Source: Thermoplasmata archaeon
GTDB lineage: Archaea; Thermoplasmatota; E2; UBA202; DSCA01
Assembly: GCA_008297795.1 (NCBI GenBank)
Contig: VBQP01000022.1
Span: 1 to 11,809, forward strand
Direction: 5' to 3'
DNA: 11,809 bases
Shown here: positions 7,168 to 11,809 of the stretch, piece by piece
Position numbering within the stretch: the stretch's first letter is position 1
Layout: every line of letters begins with the position of its first letter
Made by a program: the position numbers and the translations under genes
Notes under the pieces: model-generated
Seen by the model: only the letters and a program-made list of their open reading frames with translations
Databases searched by the model: none
What the model was told of the DNA's origin: nothing

Positions 7168-7969
7168 GATTCTGCTGCTCTACAATCTCCTCTATTTTTT
7201 CAACTATGGATTTAAACACGTCGGATGCCTTCATACCCTCGGAAAGAACAAAAGGTTTTCCCGAATCACCTGATTCTACAATCCTTCCGTCAATAGGTAT
7301 GGAGCCAAGGAATGGAACTCCAAGTTCTTCTGCAGATTTTTTCCCGCCTCCGACTTTGAACAAATCTATCTCCTTGCCACAGTGAGGGCATGTGAAACCG
7401 CTCATATTTTCTATTATCCCTATAACAGGCATGTTCAGAGTTTTTGCAAACATAACGGCTTTTCTTGAGTCAAGAAGGGCAACATCCTGCGGTGTGGTGA
7501 CCACAACAGCCGCCCCCCCAGGTATCACCTGAGCTATACTCAACGGTTCGTCGCCTGTTCCGGGCGGGAGGTCTATAATCAGATAGTCAAGTTCTCCCCA
7601 TTTCACATCCCCTATAAACTGCTTTATCGCCTTCATCTTCAGAGGTCCGCGCCATATGACAGGCATATCTCTATCTTTAAGGAGGAAAGCCATTGATATT
7701 ACGCTGAGATTGGGGGAAACACTGACGGGAAGCATGGATTTTTCGTCACCCCCTATCTTCTTATCTTCTATGCCAAGCATTTTTGGAATATTTGGACCGT
7801 GTATGTCTATGTCAAGTAAGCCCACTTTCTTTCCCTTTTCAGAAAGGGCAACGGCAAGATTTGTTGCAACAGTACTTTTTCCGACGCCTCCTTTTCCACT
7901 CATAACCACAATCTTATGCTTTATTTTTTCCAGATTTCTGGCAATATTCTGTTCGGGATTTGGAATCAT
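7160..7969 (-). CDS. Mrp/NBP35-family P-loop ATPase, iron-sulfur cluster carrier
   Basis: A cytosolic 269-residue ATPase of the Mrp/ApbC/NBP35 family, members of which assemble or carry [4Fe-4S] clusters and deliver them to apoproteins. The deviant Walker A motif GKGGVGKST is at 25-33, with the signature Lys26; DIDIHGPN is at 53-60, IIDLPPGTGDE at 131-141, and the cluster-binding CPHC at 194-197, where Cys194 and Cys197 would bridge a dimer. The short N-terminus has neither the bacterial DUF59 domain nor an N-terminal four-cysteine ferredoxin-like motif, a common archaeal form. The ATG at 7969 lies about 25 nt from a TATA box, which fits leaderless expression. The stop overlaps the DUF123 gene. 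Confidence 0.95.
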   Translation of the reverse strand: MIPNPEQNIARNLEKIKHKIVVMSGKGGVGKSTVATNLAVALSEKGKKVGLLDIDIHGPNIPKMLGIEDKKIGGDEKSMLPVSVSPNLSVISMAFLLKDRDMPVIWRGPLKMKAIKQFIGDVKWGELDYLIIDLPPGTGDEPLSIAQVIPGGAAVVVTTPQDVALLDSRKAVMFAKTLNMPVIGIIENMSGFTCPHCGKEIDLFKVGGGKKSAEELGVPFLGSIPIDGRIVESGDSGKPFVLSEGMKASDVFKSIVEKIEEIVEQQNHE

Positions 7970-7989
7970 GGGTATGGCAATGGCACAGG

Positions 7990-7998
7990 TATAATAAA
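7990..7998 (-). promoter_or_regulatory. TATA box of mrp
   Basis: The minus strand reads TTTATTATA, centred 25 nt upstream of ATG 7969, in a 47-bp gap after the secreted-protein gene. The spacing predicts transcription starting at or next to the start codon, and no SD is present. Confidence 0.6.
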
Positions 7999-8016
7999 TT
8001 TTTGGCTTGCCATCGG

Positions 8017-9165
8017 CTATATATTGAGAATTATCAAATTTTTTGTATCGTTTGTTTTATTTCCTGAATTATCATATGCTGAAATTTTGATTGTGTGACT
8101 GCCTACTGCAGAATCATCCCAGGTCCATGAATATGGCGGTTTTTCATCACTATGTTTCAATTCTTCATCAACGTAAAATTCAACTTTTTTTATGCCGATA
8201 TCATCATCTGCATATGCCCCTATTAAGATTTTCCCTATAATGATTGCCTTATTGCCATTTATCTTCGCTATTTCTCTTCCAAAGAAGTAAATCGAGCCCT
8301 CGACAGGGGAGGTTATCTTTGCAACAGGTGGCAGGTCGACGTCAAACACTCTGTCTGAGGCGACTCCGTCAACATAGTATGCTTTGAAAGGATTTTCATC
8401 AGGCGGTAAGGCATAGGAATTGTGGTGTGTCCCATTGAATATTACGCCTATAGCAATTATATTTTCCATGTCTTTTTCAAGCATATGTTCGAATCCATAA
8501 GCAGGAGGATTCCAGTATCCGCTTGAGTAATGTTTTCCATATGCATTCACAGAAATCTGTTCGTTTATGGCATAACCCATAAAACCGAAGTGGTATGGTA
8601 TGCCATTGCTGTCTGTCCAGCGTGAGTTTATTTCTGCTATATAAACTGCAAGTCTGCCATTATATTTTTCACCTCCGCTGTTGGTCACATATGCTTCCAC
8701 AAAAAGACCTACCTGGCAGGGGCATTGTATCCAGTTTGCAAGCACTTCAATTGATAAATCTGGTACATCCCTGCTGCCTGCTTCACTTATTTTTTTCTCA
8801 TAGTAGGACTCATCTTTCAATCCATATGCAACTTCATTACCGCCGTCAAAAAAGCATGTGGGGTAACCATATATATTGTAGTCTCCTTCGAGCCTGTGAT
8901 TAGCCACTTCAAATTTGTCCGAGGGCATGGTCACATAATAGAACGGATGCTCGCCGGATAAATAAATCGAATGAAGTATTTTATCCACAGCAGATGAGTC
9001 GTCTGACTGACTGTCAACACCTAACTCGCAGAAAACAGTATGGGTGAAGTTGTTTGTGATACCTTCCCTGCCCGCTTCAGCACCTATTCCCATGGGAATA
9101 TTTGCTATCATCATCAAAAAAACAATTCCTGCAAAAATATGCACTTTCGCCATCTTATCTCTCAT
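8017..9165 (-). CDS. Secreted thioredoxin-fold protein with C-terminal Ig-like domain, active-site CxxC absent
   Basis: 382 residues. An N-terminal signal peptide (hydrophobic about 8-28, likely cleaved near Ala29) directs export. Residues about 40-130 resemble extracellular thioredoxin-like domains: HTVFCELG, then PFYYVTMPSDK, then YGYPTCFFDGG with the expected cis-Pro102. Where such domains carry WCxxC, this one reads GVDSQSDDSS (49-58), so the redox pair is lost. Cysteines remain at 46, 104, 148 and 150 (CPC). Residues about 135-275 form a beta-rich region, and about 283-382 an Ig-like domain (PPVAKITSPVEGS, VEFYVD, SWTWDDSAVGSHTIKISAYDNSGN) of the kind common in exported adhesive or carbohydrate-contacting proteins. 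The true role is unknown; binding or scaffolding outside the cell is likely. It is read divergently from the C25-like gene. ATG 9165 has no SD; ATG 9153 is an in-frame alternative. Confidence 0.75.
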   Translation of the reverse strand: MRDKMAKVHIFAGIVFLMMIANIPMGIGAEAGREGITNNFTHTVFCELGVDSQSDDSSAVDKILHSIYLSGEHPFYYVTMPSDKFEVANHRLEGDYNIYGYPTCFFDGGNEVAYGLKDESYYEKKISEAGSRDVPDLSIEVLANWIQCPCQVGLFVEAYVTNSGGEKYNGRLAVYIAEINSRWTDSNGIPYHFGFMGYAINEQISVNAYGKHYSSGYWNPPAYGFEHMLEKDMENIIAIGVIFNGTHHNSYALPPDENPFKAYYVDGVASDRVFDVDLPPVAKITSPVEGSIYFFGREIAKINGNKAIIIGKILIGAYADDDIGIKKVEFYVDEELKHSDEKPPYSWTWDDSAVGSHTIKISAYDNSGNKTNDTKNLIILNI

Positions 9166-9193
9166 TTAACTATTGTTAACTTTAACGAAAAGG

Positions 9194-9205
9194 GGTATAT
9201 ATACC
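9194..9205 (-). promoter_or_regulatory. Palindromic TATA box for the secreted protein gene
   Basis: GGTATATATACC is a perfect palindrome centred about 35 nt upstream of ATG 9165, giving a predicted leader of about 10 nt. Three TTAAC copies (9166-9170, 9176-9180, 9182-9186) lie between it and the gene. Confidence 0.55.
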
Positions 9206-9210
9206 TTTGT

Positions 9211-9229
9211 GCATGACTTGCTGTCATGC
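9211..9229. promoter_or_regulatory. Perfect 7-bp inverted repeat, candidate operator
   Basis: GCATGAC, a 5-nt spacer, then GTCATGC. It sits between the two divergent TATA-like boxes, next to the minus-strand box at 9194-9205. A further GTCAT follows at 9231-9235. The position suits a dimeric regulator that controls both genes, but no regulator is encoded in the window. Confidence 0.45.
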
Positions 9230-9240
9230 CGTCATCCGAA

Positions 9241-9268
9241 ATTATTATAGGGATGTAGCATATATCAT
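9241..9268 (+). promoter_or_regulatory. Candidate TATA boxes for the C25-like lipoprotein gene
   Basis: ATTATTATAG at 9241-9250 would start transcription near 9272, leaving a leader of about 10 nt before ATG 9282. GCATATATCAT at 9258-9268 would start near 9288, at the second in-frame ATG. No Shine-Dalgarno is visible for either. Confidence 0.4.
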
Positions 9269-9281
9269 AATACAAAACGTG

Positions 9282-11809
9282 ATGAAAATGAACCGAAAAG
9301 ACGGAAAAATATTGGTTTTATTTGCAGTTGTAATCCTGATTGGAGCAGCCTTCAGCGGCTGCATAGGCGGACCAAAATTTGAGGAAGTAAAGGGTTTCAG
9401 CATGGATGCAATAGGTGACATATCATCGGAAAGAACAATGGGTGCCACCCCTGTTATTGCGTCTGAGGAAAACTCATTCTATGCCCTCATAGGTACGCCT
9501 GTTGCAGAATACTATTCTGGAAATGAAAGTCATGTTGCTCCTCTTCTGGTAGAGAACTTCAGCGACCCTTCGCGTTCGGTCACAAGATTCAAGGAGATGT
9601 ATTCTTTCTCGAGCGATATAAAAATAGTTGGTGGCTCCCCTGAAGAAGTTTCTGTTGATATAGCGCAGAAGGTATGGAAAAAGAGCGATGCTGTCGTTCT
9701 AATAGAGGACAGTATGAGGGGTTATGAACTCGGCGTTTCTGCAACTCCGATTGCTTCTTATCTGAACATTCCTGTTATTGTCACAAACAATACCGATAAT
9801 GTGAGAGATGTACTCGATAAACTGGGCGTGAAATACACCTTCCTATGTGGTGACATTGAAGGGCATGAGCGTACGTGGAGATTTACGGAGGAAGGACAGA
9901 TAACTTCTTTCCTGATAGATCTTGTGAAAGACAAATTCGGGAAAGTTGGATATATAACCATGGCTAATCCAATGGATGCTTTCATGCCGAAAGTTTTGAA
10001 CACAACCTCATTCCACTTTAGTGGAACAGTTGATTCTGTTGCTATTTTGCCATCAACGCTTATATCAACAGCAAAAGGTTTTCTGGAGCCCGGTCATCAC
10101 AACTTCACGATTCCTGAGGGATACAAATATGCCCTTGTGAAAATAGATTTGACAAATTTGAATTCCGAGGATGTAGAAGACCTCGGAGATTATCTTACCC
10201 TTTCTGGCGGGCCTCGCCTCGAGGATTTGCCGCCTGAGCAGCAGATGTACGAACTTGTCCAGATAACTACAATGGCGGGAGTGCCAGAGAGAGACAGCAG
10301 CGGTCGCATTGTAAAAGACAAGGTGCATTATGAGACCGTGCTTTATGACCGTGATGGCGTAACATTTGACCTAACTGTCATGGGGACATGGCTTGCCCAG
10401 AAAGAAGGCAACTATGAACTTGATGTAACCGTGGAGAGCCTGGATAATCCATATGTGCCGATGATGAAAAAACTTTCTGCAATGGCTCCTTATCTCACCG
10501 CATACCGAAAGGGAATAATTTTTGCAAAACCTGAATTTGCCTTTGCTGCAAGCGATAATGTTACAGTCAATGGGAAAACATGTCCTGGTTTCTATGTACC
10601 CCGTAAAAACCCGACGCTGGCAGAAGCATCCAACGAGCATGTCTGGAAAATTCATGAGATGCTGAACGATTTGCTCGCCAATATTTCTGGCATATCCTCT
10701 GACAACCTGGAAGAACTCAGGAGTTATTACCAGGAAAATCCCGTCTACATAGCGCTTGTTGGCGGTGCAACCATGCTGCCACAGTACATATATGACAATC
10801 CTGATACGCCAATTGACGACGCAATGGTGATCCATTACTTCGGTTACGGCACACCAAGCGATTTTATTTATGGGGATATAGACCCGAATCCCAGCGATAT
10901 AAAGAATGATACATACACTTACTGGCCATACCAGGAGAATGTCGTGGCTAGAGTTACTGGATGGGACGTGCAGGATGTCTCTGCACTTATAGCAAGAACT
11001 GTATTCTATCAGGAAATTATAAATGGTTTGGGCGACTGGAAGAATAAGGCAACAGTTCAGACAGGATGTGGAACGGATTTCCAGAAGATACCTGTACTTG
11101 AGCAGATAAAGAACATAATAGGACCGCTTCTGGGAGGACATACAGGCGACCCGATGAAATTCCCGTCAGGCGCAACCCGCTTTTCAGGGGATGCAGTCGC
11201 AGCAGATATAAAGAAAGGAGGATTTGACGTTACAAGAACTTATTTCACTCAGTCGCAGAGAGTGGGCTACAGCGATGAAGCACTTAACAAAATAAAGACT
11301 GCGGGAGTGCTCAACATGCTTTTCTTCCCCAAGTTTGAGATAAAAATGGTGAGTGGCGAGAAAGTTGTGAAAGGCGGACAGTACCAGGAGGAAAGCAATG
11401 TGATATATGAAAATGGACATGGAAGTATGCATCTCTACGAGTTCGGCGATGTATTCATGTGGGGACTTGGGCTCGGCTATTTCTTCGGACCGTTGATAAT
11501 GGAATATGTTGTCAGAATTTCCATTTTTGCAAGTCCCCTGGGCGCTCTTGGCACTTACAGCACAAGAGGGGTGGAGAATATGAATCTCGGTCCCTCAACC
11601 ATGATGATAGAAAGTTGCGTTGTTGGCAAATTCGATGGCATGTATCCACAGAATAACATAGGCCAGACATATCTCCATGCAGGCGTGAATACACTTGTTG
11701 CATCCTCAACATTCACAAACGTGGCAGGTTATCTCAATCCAAGACCTTTCCAGAACAGCTTCGGCATCATTGCCTATGTCAAGGCATGGTATGACCTGCT
11801 GACAAAAGG
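9282..11809 (+). CDS. C25 (gingipain-like) peptidase lipoprotein, 3' partial
   Basis: The frame is open for 842 codons with no stop, running off the window. The N-terminus is a lipoprotein signal: KILVLFAVVILIGAAFSGC, with lipobox Phe-Ser-Gly-Cys27, so the protein is probably lipid-anchored on the outer face. Residues about 136-191 (VVLIEDSMRGYELG, IPVIVTNN, FLCGD) resemble a Rossmann-like cell-wall-binding-2 unit (tentative). From about 487 a C25-like core appears: YIALVGGATMLP (489-500), SDFIYGDID (526-534, like the SDxxY of gingipains) and VVARVTG (554-560, in place of VGRxP). GHGS with His713 follows, then ESCVVGKFDG with Cys779, and a run like the family's post-Cys strand (NTLVASST). His713 and Cys779 are the proposed catalytic dyad. 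Their 66-residue spacing is longer than the 33 of gingipain R, so an insertion lies between them. Role: extracellular protein degradation (inference). Starts at GTG 9279 or ATG 9288 are also possible. Confidence 0.8.
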   Translation, partial: MKMNRKDGKILVLFAVVILIGAAFSGCIGGPKFEEVKGFSMDAIGDISSERTMGATPVIASEENSFYALIGTPVAEYYSGNESHVAPLLVENFSDPSRSVTRFKEMYSFSSDIKIVGGSPEEVSVDIAQKVWKKSDAVVLIEDSMRGYELGVSATPIASYLNIPVIVTNNTDNVRDVLDKLGVKYTFLCGDIEGHERTWRFTEEGQITSFLIDLVKDKFGKVGYITMANPMDAFMPKVLNTTSFHFSGTVDSVAILPSTLISTAKGFLEPGHHNFTIPEGYKYALVKIDLTNLNSEDVEDLGDYLTLSGGPRLEDLPPEQQMYELVQITTMAGVPERDSSGRIVKDKVHYETVLYDRDGVTFDLTVMGTWLAQKEGNYELDVTVESLDNPYVPMMKKLSAMAPYLTAYRKGIIFAKPEFAFAASDNVTVNGKTCPGFYVPRKNPTLAEASNEHVWKIHEMLNDLLANISGISSDNLEELRSYYQENPVYIALVGGATMLPQYIYDNPDTPIDDAMVIHYFGYGTPSDFIYGDIDPNPSDIKNDTYTYWPYQENVVARVTGWDVQDVSALIARTVFYQEIINGLGDWKNKATVQTGCGTDFQKIPVLEQIKNIIGPLLGGHTGDPMKFPSGATRFSGDAVAADIKKGGFDVTRTYFTQSQRVGYSDEALNKIKTAGVLNMLFFPKFEIKMVSGEKVVKGGQYQEESNVIYENGHGSMHLYEFGDVFMWGLGLGYFFGPLIMEYVVRISIFASPLGALGTYSTRGVENMNLGPSTMMIESCVVGKFDGMYPQNNIGQTYLHAGVNTLVASSTFTNVAGYLNPRPFQNSFGIIAYVKAWYDLLTK

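Noticed and set aside
10011..10026. Hairpin TTCCAC-TTTA-GTGGAA
   Set aside because: Lies in the middle of the C25-like coding sequence; a 6-bp stem is expected by chance in a window of this size.
1..11809. CRISPR arrays, insertion sequences, tRNA or rRNA genes
   Set aside because: No regularly spaced repeats, transposase motifs or terminal inverted repeats, cloverleaf or rRNA-like sequence were seen.

Overview
The window looks like part of a euryarchaeal chromosome, most likely a Thermoplasmatota-type (marine or sediment) lineage. Supporting signs are an archaeal bifunctional fructose-1,6-bisphosphate aldolase/phosphatase, an Mrp/NBP35 P-loop ATPase without the extra N-terminal domain common in bacterial Mrp, a GIY-YIG-like DUF123 protein, and TATA-type boxes about 25 nt upstream of start codons that mostly lack a Shine-Dalgarno sequence. 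A large secreted C25 (gingipain-like) protease also fits protein-degrading relatives of that group. The lineage is inferred from gene content; no marker RNA gene is present.

Layout. Positions 1-60 hold the last 19 codons of a plus-strand gene. Positions 61-399 hold no convincing gene. A plus-strand ATP-type PEP carboxykinase (400-2073) faces a minus-strand FBP aldolase/phosphatase (2105-3217) across 31 bp, so the two characteristic gluconeogenic steps sit end to end. Upstream of fbp, all on the minus strand, are a single-domain response regulator (3254-3685), a 999-residue soluble sensor with six PAS domains and one GAF domain (3678-6677), a DUF123 protein (6751-7167), an Mrp/NBP35 ATPase (7160-7969) and a secreted thioredoxin-fold/Ig protein (8017-9165). 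The sensor and regulator genes overlap by 8 bp, and so do mrp and DUF123. A 116-bp divergent intergenic region with a perfect 7-bp dyad follows. The last gene (9282 to the window edge) is an open plus-strand frame of at least 842 codons encoding a lipoprotein with C25-peptidase features.

How the genes may work together. PEPCK and FBP aldolase/phosphatase make up the committed ends of gluconeogenesis from oxaloacetate to fructose-6-phosphate, as expected in an organism that lives on peptides. The C25-like lipoprotein could supply those peptides by proteolysis outside the cell. The sensor protein is unusual: its C-terminus is a HisKA-like helix pair with a candidate phospho-histidine, but the protein ends there with no ATPase domain. 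The acidic residue normally following the histidine is Tyr. Its partner regulator has an insertion of about 16 residues after the phospho-acceptor Asp and lacks the conserved Lys. Together they look like a non-standard two-component pair. Any link between this pair and the gluconeogenic genes is inferred from proximity only.
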